Assembly: GCF_000208745.1 (NCBI RefSeq)
Contig: NC_030854.1
Location: forward strand, 4,287,078-4,351,077
DNA: 64,000 nt
Direction: 5' to 3'
DNA from: Theobroma cacao
Lineage: Eukaryota; Streptophyta; Magnoliopsida; Malvales; Malvaceae
Below, in pieces: positions 51,665 to 63,420 of this stretch. The position numbers and the translations under genes were made by a program. Numbering within the stretch: position 1 is the first letter of the stretch; every line of letters begins with the position of its first letter. The notes under the pieces were generated by a model. The model was given only the letters and a program-made list of their open reading frames with translations. It was not told the origin of the DNA and did not search any database.

Positions 51665-52323
51665 GTAGTAGTAGTAGTNAGAGAGAGAGAGAGAGAGGGC
51701 ACATTTAGGAAGTAGCTTGTGCACTTGATGTAATAGAGAAAGTACCTAAATATAGCATATTATTGATGTTGTGTCATGCTAGTTCCAGAATATTATGGAA
51801 CACCCATGTATCCAACCACTAGATCATGTGTGAGTTAAGAGAGAAAAAAAAATGATTATTCTAAAATTGAGTTGTATCAGCAACAAAGTGCAAGAAAACT
51901 TCCTTTGAGCTTCAATGATCAAATATTAACCTGGCAAGATCCAACATGGATACTAACTAAATACATGTAGTGAAGGGAGCTTCAATTGTGAAACCGAAAA
52001 GAACCGAAAGCGTCTCTTAAAAGAGAAACAAAGCAGAGCAGAGAAAATGAAGGTTCAAAAAAATAAATTTTTGAAAGCAGTGGAGCACTTAAATTAACAC
52101 GGAAGCCATAAAACTTATGTTTTCAAGTTATTTATTTTTGTCATAATAGACTTGAGAGTATTTTTTTTAATTAAAATAAAAAAAAGAGATATTAGATTTT
52201 TTATGAATTGTATAAGAAAAAATGTATTTAAATCTTAAATTTAAATATTGTAATAAAATATTTAGATACAAAAATAAACGTGCATCTAAAGTTGTGTGAT
52301 TAAAAGTCATTTATGTTGTAGGG
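49848..52323. mobile_element. CACTA-like non-autonomous transposon
   Basis: Begins CACTACAACATTTTTCACC, the CACTA signature with the usual following A-rich pattern. The right end reads ATGTTGTAGGG, the reverse complement of the left end with changes in the last bases. The 3-bp word ATC flanks both ends (49845-49847 and 52324-52326), the size of CACTA target duplications. The left subterminal DNA carries inverted GTTGCACTT/AAGTGCAAC copies. No transposase frame is present. The right terminus is mutated, so the outer limit is less certain than the left. Confidence 0.5.
51608..51697. repeat. (GA)n microsatellite with a GTA interruption and one N
   Basis: About 56 nt of GA repeat, a short (GTA)n interruption, an undetermined base at 51679, then more GA. 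The N marks an unresolved assembly or read position. Confidence 0.95.
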
Positions 52324-53141
52324 ATCATATATATATATAAATTTATTGAGCAATTATTGGTTGCTGAGAAATACATCAAAGTTCACATATTTTCTTCTTT
52401 TTACTTTATGATCTTAAAATTTATTTATCAAATTTTAAGTTATACTATATTCTTTTCTATTAAGAAACTTTTATATCAGACATAAAATTTATTTAATTTT
52501 AATTTTAATTTTTTCATGAAAATATGTCTATTCTTACTTTCATATATTTGATAAACTTATACTTTAAGTGTTAAATATTTGAGAATTGGTCAAATCATGA
52601 TCTAAAAATTTATTATTTTTATGATTATAATTATGACATTCAAATACTAAATCTTTCTTGTGACGCAAGGCAAAACTACTCTTAAAAAATTGTAAAGGTT
52701 TAATGATTATTAATCTTAAGCTTTCTTCTTCTTTGTTTTTTACACGAAATTATATATACAAGTAAAAGTTACAATTATAATTAAATATTATTAAATTGAA
52801 TAGATAAAATAAATTAAATAAACAAATCAACAGACAAAATATAGTATATATAACCAAATAATTAATTCTGACACAAAATTAGATGAAATCTATTTATACA
52901 TGATGGAATAATTTGAAATTAAGACTTAAAAATTTCAAAACATTTTTTGTGTCATTGAAAAAATGGCTTGTTCATTGGCACTAAAACTTAAAAAATGAAG
53001 AACGTAATGAGCTAATGTATAGGAGGTTCGTATACAGGTTGCTCTTTAGATTTCAAAGTGCAACTAAAATAACGCAAAAAGAGGACGAATTTTCTACGTT
53101 ATCAATTGTAGCCAGCGTAGGCTAGCTGTCTACTAGTACGC

Positions 53142-53150
53142 TATAAATTA
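53142..53150 (+). promoter_or_regulatory. TATA box of the second P450
   Basis: TATAAATTA lies 61 bp before the ATG at 53203, nearly the same spacing as in the first copy. Confidence 0.6.
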
Positions 53151-53202
53151 CGGGACCTCCATCAACAAAGAAACCAAAATAATTTAGCTAACCCAACCAG
53201 GA

Positions 53203-55065
53203 ATGGACTATGAAATTTTAGGGCTCCTTGCATTTGCAGCATTTTTCGCAGGGGTTGCATGGGCAAGCGTGCGTAGGCATTTCCAAGAGCCAGGGCAGCT
53301 TCCACCCGGGCCAAGAAGGTGGCCAGTGGCTGGCAATATTTTCCAGTTAAGTTGGCGGGAACCACCACATCTATCTATCACTAAATTGGCATGTCAACAT
53401 GGACCGATCACGACACTGTGGCTCGGCTCAATGTGCACTGTGGTCATCTCATCCGGAGAAGTGGCTCGCGAGATGTTCAAGAACCATGATGTGGTGCTTG
53501 CAGGGCGCAAAATTTACGAGTCCATGAAAGGGAATTACGGCAATGAAGGGTCTATTATTACATCTCAATATGGTTCACATTGGCGCATGTTGAGGCGTTT
53601 ATGCACCATGGAATTCTTCGTCAGTAGCCGTCTTGATGCTATGAAAGGCGTACGAAGTAAGTGTGTAGACCAAATGGTGGAATTCATACAAAATGCTAGT
53701 GCTTTTGGAACCAATGCCATCGATATTGGGAGATTCTTTTTGTTATTGACTTTTAATCTCATTGGAAATCTCTTGTTTTCCTATGATTTATTGGATCCGA
53801 AATCGGAGAGAGGTGCAAACTTGTTATACCATACAGGTAAGGTCATAGAGTTCGCTGGTACGCCAAATGTAGCAGACTTCTTTCCAATTTTAAAAAGGTT
53901 TGACCCACAGGGTATTAGACGTAAAGCACAGTTTCATATTGAACATGCGTTTCGAATTGTGAGAGAGTTCATCGAGGAAAGGACGGAAACTACGGAAAAT
54001 GGATATAATGGAGGGAAGACGAGAAAAGATTACTTGGACGTGCTTTTGGAGTTTGATGGTGATGATATAGGGAAGCCATCTAGGTTTTCTTCCACAACCA
54101 TCAATGTCATTGTTCTTGTAAGTTATATTATCGTTTCTTTTCTATAGCAAGCACGCATATGAATGCGACGATACAATCTTCATGATATTCACCCACATAA
54201 TTCAACACCATTTCAAACCAAAGCAACAAAAATATTGTGTCCTTTCACCACTATCCGTATCCGAAACAACAAAGTAAATTGTTCAACTTTTTATTTTGGG
54301 CGTATCTAGCTGTATCCAACGCAGGATACGTGAGCGTTAGAGCCGTGTCGTGCTTCATAGTCTCTTTTCTATCAAGTTTCCGATAAACTAATTTTCAATC
54401 TTCTACTGAAATGCAAGACCTAACTTAGTTTGCTTGTTTCATATGTATATCAGGAGATGTTTACGGCAGGGACTGATACAACCGCAGGCACTTTAGAGTG
54501 GGCTATGGCCGAGCTTTTACACAACCCACCAATACTCAAGAAACTCCAAGCTGAATTGAGAAGTACTATAGGCTCCGGAAGGAAGCTTGAAGAAAAGGAC
54601 ATTGAAAACCTCCCGTACCTTAATTCAGTCATCAAGGAAACATTAAGACTTCACCCACCACTCCCTTTCTTAGTCCCTCACATGGCTATGAACTCTTGCA
54701 AAATGTTGGGCTACAAAATTCCCAAAGAAACACAGATTCTTGTGAATGTTTGGGCAATAGGACAAGACCCCAATACGTGGGATGATCCATTAGAGTTCAA
54801 GCCAGAAAGGTTCCTGGAACTGAACAATATGGACTATAAAGGACAACATTTTGAGTTCATACCGTTTGGGTCTGGTCGGAGGATGTGTCCTGCAGTGTCT
54901 CTTGCCTCTCGTGTGCTGCCTTTGGCGTTGGGTACGCTGCTACATTCATTTGATTGGATCCTGGCAGGTGGGCTTAAGCCTGAGGACATGGACATGACTG
55001 GGCGGATGGCGATGACGCTTAGGAAATCCGTTCCCTTGAACGTTATTGCGTTACCTTACAAGTGA
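53203..55065 (+). CDS. CYP76A: Cytochrome P450, CYP76A-type (copy 2)
   Basis: Two exons, 53203-54117 and 54454-55065, encode 508 aa. The architecture is that of copy 1 with the same phase-0 intron position, but the intron is 336 bp. Features: N-terminal anchor (about 4-22), LPPGPRRWP hinge, GSHWRMLRRLC C-helix, EMFTAGTDTT I-helix starting at 306, KETLRLHP, FKPERF and the heme loop FGSGRRMCPA with Cys450. It is clearly a tandem paralog of 43175-44810: long identical stretches occur near the I-helix, the proline-rich substrate-recognition region and the heme loop, while the N-terminus, the 200-290 region and the C-tail differ. No frameshift or stop is seen. Substrate unknown. Confidence 0.93.
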
Positions 55066-56198
55066 CATGGACTATGCCTATCTCAGGAAACGTTCATAAA
55101 TCATACCAATTAATAGCATTTGATTGTTTTACGTATCTTTTTGTAATATTTCTATAAAAAGCTACTTAGACCTTTGGATTTATTTCCATTTTTTGTGATT
55201 TTTTCGTATTTCAACAATTACAACTTACAAACACAGTACCATTATGAAGTATAATATGAGTAAAAACAAATATTTTATAGTAAGCATTTCATTTTGAAAT
55301 TAAGTTTATATAGGTACATACAAACAAATTGTGTTCATTTTAAAAATTTATTCACTTCTTCTTTCATAAAATTAAGATGGCATTTGGTATGAGGAAATTG
55401 TATTAATTTTCTCATAATTTAATTAAAGAGAAGAACTTTGCTTCATTTGGTACGTTAAGTTGCTGAGATTGTAACTTTGTTTGGGTATGGGATTGCCAAC
55501 ATGTGGGAGGAAAGGTGACTCCTTGGATTAGAGGGAATGTTAATTTTCCATGATTGAGGCTGTAAAGGGGGTTCTTGTGATAGGGAGATAAAGTGTTGTA
55601 GATAAGTAAAAGAGATGTATCGGAAGCGATAGAAAGAAAAATTAGAACAATTCCTGAAATACTAAATGTTGTGATAGATGGAAGAAAATATATGAATAGT
55701 AGAGTAATGATTGAAGATAAGTAAATAATAGGTGAGAGGTAGAATACCTATATTGGCAAAATAGTACACCAAGACTGAGAGTAGGTACATAATAAGCGAA
55801 TGGTAGAGTGAAGCTGAGAAACACTAAGTAGAAGATGGGTAGAGAGAGAATTTAGAGAGACAAGCTTTGAGTCAGAATGTATTAGCTTCCAAGAAGAGAA
55901 GCCCCCCTTGAATGAATTGTGAAGGCTCTATATATAATGTTAGAAATAACGGTTACTTAAAAATAAGTTTTAATGCACATAATAAATAACGTTATTAAGG
56001 ACTTTAATATTAGGTGATTGTTGTTCACTGTTAATACTGGGTAATGATTGGAAATTCATTATGTGACTATTGAAGTAATGGATTTTATGATTGTTAATAA
56101 TATAATAAGATTTATTCTTGAGTAGTAGGTAAATTAAAGAGGTATATAGGAAAAGCTATAAGGGAACAAATTAAAAAAAAATACGTAACCATATACAA

Positions 56199-56289
56199 GA
56201 AAAGAAACTGTACGTGAACATGTACAATAGAAGAAGAAACTATATGTGAACATGTACAAAGGAAGAAAGTGTATATGAATAGGTACACG
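56199..56289. repeat. 31-bp tandem repeat, three copies
   Basis: Units start at 56199, 56230 and 56261 and share the pattern GAAACTGTACGTGAACATGT; the third copy is more diverged. Confidence 0.7.
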
Positions 56290-56350
56290 AGATTAAAGTA
56301 ATTTATAAATCCTATCATTTATTCCGAGTTACTTTCACTTGCTATTCGTA

Positions 56351-56488
56351 TGAAGTAGTGCTTCACTTGTTTTAATTATTCTATGTGAAGTAACAATTTA
56401 CTTATTTAAATTGTTCTGTGTAAAATGGTGTTTTATTTGTTTTAGTTGTTTTACGTAAAATAATATTTCAATTGTAATAATTGTTCTC
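56351..56488. repeat. 35-bp tandem repeat, four diverged copies
   Basis: Units start near 56351, 56386, 56421 and 56456, each running from a TGAAG or TAAAA start to TTAATTATTCT- or TTAGTTGTTTT-like ends. The neighbouring DNA at 55560-55960 and 56560-56900 is purine-rich with no recognised gene. Confidence 0.6.
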
Positions 56489-57809
56489 ATCGCTATCTAT
56501 ATAATATTAAATTATAAAATAATTTTTTTAAAAATAAATATTAATTAAAATCAACTATCTATTAAGAATGCAAAATGAGACCAAAATGGACAATCCTCAT
56601 TTGGCTGAGACACGCTATTTGAATCTAGGGATGGGTGCAATGAAAAAAGAGAAAGAAAAAAGAAAGAAAAAAGGAGAATAGCTTGTCGTTCCGACGATGG
56701 GTCAAGGAGGAAGGAGAGAATAAAAGAAAAGAAAAAGAAAAAGAGTCTGTCATTCTGAATGGGTGCAGTGCAGGAAGGAACGATAGAAAAAAAATGAAAA
56801 GAAAGTGGAGTGGGTTCAGGGTGGAACCAGAGAAAAAACGAAAAGAAATAAAAGAAACTGAAGAAGAAAGAGAAAGAAAATGGAGTGGGTTCAAACCCCA
56901 AGGATGGCAAATGTGTCATAAAATTAATTTTTTTATTGAATAAATTAAAAATAATTAAATACATTAGACATGTTTACTTATTGTATAATTGATAAAATCA
57001 TATATAAATTTTAAAATGACAATTGATCATATAAATAAGTAATTAATATTAATTGATTAATTATTTTAAATTAATTTAATTAATTAACTAATATAGTTAT
57101 AAACTAATTTAATTTTAAGACTTAATTAATTTAATTATAAAAGCATGCTAATGTATTAAATTTGCATTTTGATATATAAAAGTAATTTTAAAAATTTATG
57201 TCACGTTATTAATAAAATACTTGTAAACTAAACATGATAATATTATTTTTTTAAAATTTTAAAATTATTTTCCCAACAATCACCTTTAGCAATAACTTTC
57301 CCATTAATGTACCATATATCACCTAGGTGTTTGTTTTTAAATGGCAATAGAAAACATTAATGAGGAAATAACTAATAATTAGGACGAGATACCCCTTTTT
57401 TAAATACACATGCAAATTTAGGTGTGGATTGACTTTAACTAGAAATTTCGAAGAGTTTTCTTTTATGTTCTCCACTAATTTATTGTATGGATTTTTAAAT
57501 GGATCCTAATTACCACTATTTTTGCCTTTTTTTTAAGAAAAGAGAATTCATTGCATGAAGGAAATAAGGTATCGTAGTATAGTAGAGAAAACAAAAGGCA
57601 AAAATATAGAAGAAAACAAGCAAAGTTTCAATAGCCGCCTTTCAAAAAAAAAAAAAAAATCTTAATAGGCAAGCAAAAAATCACTAATCCTATACTGTCA
57701 AGTAATAAGATTAATATTTCTGCCAACACCTTACTTTACAAGAGAGTTTGCCAAATGGTGTTTTTTATTTTGCTCAATCAAATTGTGATTTTATTAAGTA
57801 AAAAATCTT

Positions 57810-58303
57810 GACATAATGCTCAAATAAGTCTCTAAACTATTTAAGAAAATTCAAATAAATCTTTATTCTTTTGTTACGTTCAATTAAGCCCTTATGACTA
57901 ATGATTGACTAATTGTCATCAGTTAAAATACCCATTGTCATTTTATATTCACATGAGACATAACATTGATATGGAGGGTGAAAAATATCACATGGTCATG
58001 TTATCATATCAAATTAACATGTCACATCATTATCAATTATGATATATCAATCATGCCACATTATCAACAATTATTATAAGTTAACATGCCACGTAAGTGC
58101 TACACAGTATAGAATGACAAATGACATTTTGATTAAGTTAATTGTTAGTCATAAGAGCTTATTTGACTTAAAATAAAAAAATAAAGACTTATTTGACTCA
58201 AAATAAAAGTAAAAGGGCTTGATTGAACGAAGTAAAAGTATAAAGACTTAATTGAATTTTCTTGAATAGTTTAGAAACTTTTGTAGATATTATGCTAAAT
58301 GTC
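57810..58303. mobile_element. MULE-like long-TIR element, copy 5
   Basis: 494-bp copy with the best-preserved arms. The left arm starts GACATAATGCTCAAATAAG and includes CTAAACTATTTAAGAAAATT. The reverse complement of the right arm includes CTAAACTATTCAAGAAAATT and GTTCAATCAAGCCC against GTTCAATTAAGCCC. Arms are about 80 bp. The centre has the shared GTGAAAAATATCA and GACATTTTGATTAA words. No clear target duplication remains. Confidence 0.65.
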
Positions 58304-58439
58304 TTTAACAAACTCACATCCTTGGCCATTGTGTGAAGGTGACACCCACCCCAGACATCTCACAAGAAAGACTACAACAAACAACCTTAATCTTTAATTA
58401 CAATAGTTAAGACCATAAAGAAACCTAACACAAACCCCA

Positions 58440-58960
58440 ACCCAAAACACCCATTAGATAGAGTAGTTAACAAGCATAATTCAACACAATATAATAGAAT
58501 CACCTGTTCAGATGATACCCAAGCAACCTCGTCATTGCCAAAATTCAAGGACTTGTTGAGGTTGAGCTTTTATTTTGTTTATCTTTTCTTTTTAGTGCTG
58601 AGATTCACAAATTCTTCAATGATGCTCAAATCTTCACTTATATGCTCGTTGTAGGCACCCCATTTTGTCTGGGGTGTTTGGTTGTCAATCCCAATTTCTT
58701 ACCCACTAACCACATAGCTTCTGTTTTTCTTCTCATTGCATCATTCTTGCTCTCAAAATCCCCATAAGGATTCATTTACAATTGCCTCCCCTTTGTCAAG
58801 ACTACATCCCTTGATTGCTTTCTTTCATTTTTTCTTAAATTTTTTCTTCTTTTTTGTTAATTTTCGCATAAACTTTTCCGTCGGTTCTTCATAATGCTTC
58901 CATTTTTTGACTTTCTTGGATGAAGAAGCTTTATTTTTTTAGCTTGATTACCTTCAAATT
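58440..58960 (-). pseudogene. Second LINE ORF1-like fragment (uncertain)
   Basis: Minus-strand coding-like patches: a Lys-rich stretch, then KTEAMWLVGKKLGLTT and, after a frame change, WGAYNEHISEDLSIIEEF. The EAxxxWxxGKxLG phrase resembles the linker of plant RRM-type LINE proteins. Several stops interrupt it. Confidence 0.3.
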
Positions 58961-59499
58961 AATAAAGTGATGTTATTTATAAACCTTCTAAATCAAAATC
59001 AGGTCTTAGAATTATTATTTTTCTTTTGAAAAGTAAAAGGTAGATATTATATATGACCAAAAGGTCAAGAGACCTACAAGGTCAAAGAAACACACAGTTT
59101 AGCTAGGCAGACTCAAAGCAAATTTCCACTGTAGCAAAAACCAGTTATAAGGATTCACGTTAATAGTAGTGGAGGGAAGCATAGACAACAACCAAAAACA
59201 AGACAAAAATTAAAACTAGCTTAACCAAAACATGGTGCATAAACCATTCCTGGACTTCTCTGTGCTGCAAGTAGGCCAAAAGAAAAAAAAGGTTATGTGT
59301 TGTTGCCTATTACCAAAGAGTCACAAACCAACCAAGCATAAACAAAAATAAAGCGTAGTTACAAGGGGAAAATGTGAAATGACTAAAAGCCAATGTACCA
59401 ACTCTCGATACAAAGAATGGAGACGAGTTTGAAATAAGGAAACCATTAGAAACAAGCTGACAAGATGATAAAAGACACTTCAGTCTGATAGATCCACTA

Positions 59500-59876
59500 A
59501 AAAAACAATCAACTAACCCCAGCTTTAACTAGATGTCAGCAATTATATTAGCTTCCCTATGAATATGGACCACCTAACAACCTATCACTTTTTCAACTTG
59601 TTAGTAACATTGGTTGTAAACCATTGGACTTCTATCAGGTTATTACACCAATTCACCATATTAATCAAATTGCTCTATATCAACAGAGCATGAGGAGAAT
59701 TCCATATAAAATTTGAAAAAATAATAAAGTTTTTCGAATGGCAAGAATCAAGCATAATTAAAGTCAGCAATGCCAATTGACTTTGAGAATGTACTTAAAA
59801 TCTTACACGTATCGTCGTGAAAAACTCCAATTCCCAAGGCTTGAACCCTCCACATTGAATTTTAGCCATCTAGGTA
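59500..59876 (-). pseudogene. LINE ORF2 RNase H-domain remnant
   Basis: Read on the minus strand in broken frames: LKFNVEGSSLG, then DDTCKILSTFSKSIGIAD, then NSPHALLI and NMVNWCNN, and finally VHIHREANIIADI and KAGV. This is the order and spacing of the RNase H domain that ends ORF2 of plant LINE retrotransposons (FNVDGSS...HREANxxAD). Frameshifts and stops inactivate it. Adjacent DNA on both sides gives no intact reverse transcriptase. Confidence 0.65.
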
Positions 59877-60589
59877 AGAACTGACTCAAAACTAGGTTTT
59901 GTTCTTATAGATTTTGTGTCATCCTTTTAGTCTTGAGTTACATTATGTTTTTATTTGACAAAAATTATATATTATCTTGAACTTAATGTCAAGTATTTGA
60001 AATTATCTCAAATATATTTTTTAATCTCCTAAGATCACATAATTGTTTGAAAATCCATACATCATTATAAAATATCATAAAAGCTTTCAAACAATTCATA
60101 TTCAATTAAGGAAATAAAGAGTAAACATGCCTTGAATTATTATTTGATTGTAGGAACAAGGCAAGGAATAAATAGCTAAAGAGAGGCACAAAAAAGCTAA
60201 GGAAACCTCAAGACACAAGTCAGGAGTCGACCCTAGAAAAGCTCAAGTTGATCCAAAGGAAGAAAGAGTGTAAAACTTGAAGAATATAATGTCATAGTGA
60301 ACCTTGGAGTGCCTATAGTCGACCCTATTCCAGAAAGCTCAAGAAAATGAAACATTTAACAGACATAGTTGACCTAGCTCAAGCATGGTCGACCTTGACG
60401 AGTCAAAAGTGTGAGAAAGAGGACTTTACACAAACATAGTTGACTTTGGTAAAGGTGTAGTTAACTACCACAGCCCAGACTTGCAAAAATCATGCTTTTA
60501 AGAGTTGGATCGAATAGAGGAAGGTTATACTCGACTATAAATGCACTGGCTGTAAAGAACAAAGTAGGTTTCGTAATTGGTGAAATTAA

Positions 60590-61586
60590 AAAATCGAATG
60601 TCAATTCTCAAGATTTCTAGTCATGGGTTCAATGCAACGTTATTGTGTTGTCTTAGCTTACGAACGCATTTGATAGAGAGTTACAAAATGAAGCAACACA
60701 TGAAGAGACAACTAGCGAAGTATGGGCGGATTTAGAGGAGCGATTTACTCAAGGAATCGTCCCTAGGGTCTACGAACTGAGGTGATCAATCGCTCTTCTA
60801 CAACAAGAGAAAGTTCCCATATCAACCTATTATGGGAAACTGAAAGTAGTTTGGAATGAAATGCAAGCATTAAATTCGGTACCAATATGCTTATATGGAT
60901 GTACGTGTGGGGTTGCAAAAAAAGTTTAGGTAATGTGGGAATAAGATAAAGTCTTTGACTTCCTTATAGGCCTTGATGAATCATTTAGCACCGTTTAATC
61001 CTCAATGCTAAGTGTAGATCCATTGCCAACTTTGGGCCAAGCTTATGCCACCACAGCTTAAGAAGAAAAACAAAAGAGTGTGGCGACATCACGTCTGCCC
61101 CTGGTGGAGTCGACAACGCTACTTGCACGAGGATATGTTGTATCTTGTAAACGCAACAATAGCAACATGAAAAATGTTGAACAAAAGCTAGATCAGAACA
61201 GATGCAATCACTGTGCGAAGGGAAATCATTGTCGTTAGAGCTGTTACGAACTCATCGGCTATCTTGAGCACAAGCAAAAGAAGAAGTACAACTTCGACAA
61301 TCATACTCGCAGTGAATCGGCATCAAATGGTCGAGGAAGCATGACTTCGAATTTACAAACACTGACCTTTGACTCTAGTCCTACGAAAGTGAAATCTGGG
61401 TTCTCGAGGGCCATCGATGGTGGGGCTGCATCCTCACCTATACTACGATTCACGGTCAGGCAGCACTAGTAGCTATTGGCCTTTCTTGGTGATGGAAATT
61501 CAATTGTTCCCTCTACGAATTTGGTGAATAACATGTTTAGTGAGAAGGTTCAAACTTAGATAATTGATACGGGAGCAACAAATGTC
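60590..61586 (+). pseudogene. Decayed Ty1/Copia gag and protease start
   Basis: Plus-strand patches read VWADLEERFTQGIVPRVYEL, LLQQEKVPISTYYGKLKVVW, then FLIGLDESFSTV and LSVDPLPTLGQAYA, the Copia gag order. They are followed by CNHCAKGNHCR and C (a CCHC zinc knuckle) and IIDTGATN, the aspartic protease motif. Many in-frame stops are present and the similarity ends abruptly just after the protease motif, so pol is missing. Confidence 0.8.
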
Positions 61587-62450
61587 CGTTAAAATTTTAC
61601 TACGCTAGTATACATATTGAATAGATAATATATAAACAAGTAGAGTATCAATCCCACAAAGAATTGGTCTAAAATTTTACTAAGTACTAAGATTATAACA
61701 ATTTAATCTTATTCAAACAATCAAAATTAATGAATTAACTAAAACTAATTAACCAAATTTAAACCAAAAAGAGAAATCAAAGTAATGTAACTTGAGTAAA
61801 AATCAAATCAAACAAGCTTAGGATTACAATATTCCTCACACTTCATTTAAATCTTAACTCTCTTCCTTAACTTATTTCAATGGGTTAAATTGCTAACCTA
61901 GAGTCCTCAATTATTTATAACGGTCTCCCAACTTATCTTATAAAAATATCTATTTTAACGAAAACACTATATCCTTATGCGAATTGAAACTAAAACAGAT
62001 TCATTAAATTCAGGCTCTAATCTGGCTACATAAGGCCTATAGGTATATGCTTATCCAATACGCAAATCAATTAATGTGATCAATGCTATCCCAATTTTAG
62101 TCTACAGTAAACTCCCTTTCCCAAGTTTATTTAGGTTCCTAAATCAATTTAATTGGTGATCAAGCAATTAAAAGCATTAAGAACAAATTGAAATAAACAA
62201 TTCAAATCTCATTAAAGATAAGCAAGAAAGAGATTAAAAATTTAGATTACATGTGAGTTCAATAGCAATCCTAGAAAAATAAATTTAGCTCATAATATCT
62301 AATAAAAACTTTATCCAAAGCCATTAATCCAAGTCAAAGAAAATAAAAAAAATATAAAAGTAAAGAGAGAAAACTAATAGTTGGAGCTTTATGATCTTGA
62401 TTCTCCCTCCAATCTCTTGTTTTCTTGCTTTGCTCTTGTTGGTCCCAATA
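61587..62450. other. Non-coding repeat-like block after the Copia break
   Basis: Starts where the Copia similarity stops (TGTCCGTTAAAATTTTAC) and has the non-coding, AT-rich look of an LTR or other insertion. No boundary partner was found. Confidence 0.3.
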
Positions 62451-62742
62451 ATATGTGCTAAGGGGGGGGGGGGTGAATAGCATAATTTGACTCTTTCAAA
62501 AATTGTCTCTAAGTATAGACAAAGGCGAGACAAATGAAGGAATGAAAATACAACAAAAACAGAGTAAACAAGACAGCACAATTTAGAGTGGTTCGGTCTA
62601 AGACCTACATCCACTACCTTGATTATCCAACCAATGATTTTTCAAACAATCCACTAAGAACTGGTGAAATTCTTAAGCTTTCATCAAGCTTTACAATGGC
62701 TTTTACAAGGCTCAACCAAAACCTTTTACACTAGTTTTTCTC

Positions 62743-62898
62743 GGGCTTAACTATAACCCAAAGTGGTTTTTTAAATGCTCAACCACAACATCTCACAATG
62801 AATTTTCACGGGCTCAACCAAAACCCAAAGTGGTTTTTCAAAGGCTCAACCACAACCTACAACAATGGTTTTTCACGGGATCAACCAAAACCCAACAA
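62743..62898. repeat. 67-bp tandem repeat
   Basis: Full units at 62743-62809 and 62810-62876 and a partial third to 62898. Each has a CTCAACCA-type start, ACCCAAAGTGGTTTTT and a second CTCAACCACAAC. Confidence 0.8.
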
Positions 62899-63303
62899 CT
62901 AACTTTTCAAGGCTAAGTTAGAACCTTAGCACATTCAAGCAAACCTTACTTGAAACAACCACTTAGAGTGACTCCCTCACTCTAAGAATACAATAAGAGA
63001 AGTAGAAGAAAGTACTTATGATCATAAGTTGATCTGAATGGTATAAGGTTGAGTGCAGAATACAAGTACAAAGAATATGCATTTAAGTGCAGTAAGGTGA
63101 AGAGAAAATTTTCTGGTTTATCAGCTCTTAATTGCTGAAATCTTTTCCAAAACTTTCGAGAACTTATTTCTAATTGTTGGAAAACCTTTTTATACTTGGA
63201 GATGCAACTCTGATGGCAGTTTGGCAGTTTTATGTCCGTTGAAAACAATTGAGGATGAGTTCTAGCCGTTAATCTATCTTGTAGTACTTTGGTTCAATTT
63301 ACA

Positions 63304-63420
63304 GACAGAGAGCTTTTAGTCGACTGACTTGGTCGACTAAGTTGGTTCTGTTTCACGTTGCAGATTCTGACAGAGAGCACTTAGTCGACTTACTTGGTCG
63401 ACTAAGTTGGTTCTGTTTCT
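63304..63420. repeat. 65-bp tandem repeat with GTCGAC palindromes
   Basis: Units at 63304-63368 and 63369-63420 (partial), each starting GACAGAGAGC and containing TTAGTCGACT then GGTCGACTAAG, two facing copies able to form a hairpin. Confidence 0.8.

Noticed and set aside
56551..56964. Phe/Ser-rich minus-strand frames and Lys/Glu-rich plus-strand frame
   Set aside because: Product of a purine-rich tract with internal repeats; no protein family signature.
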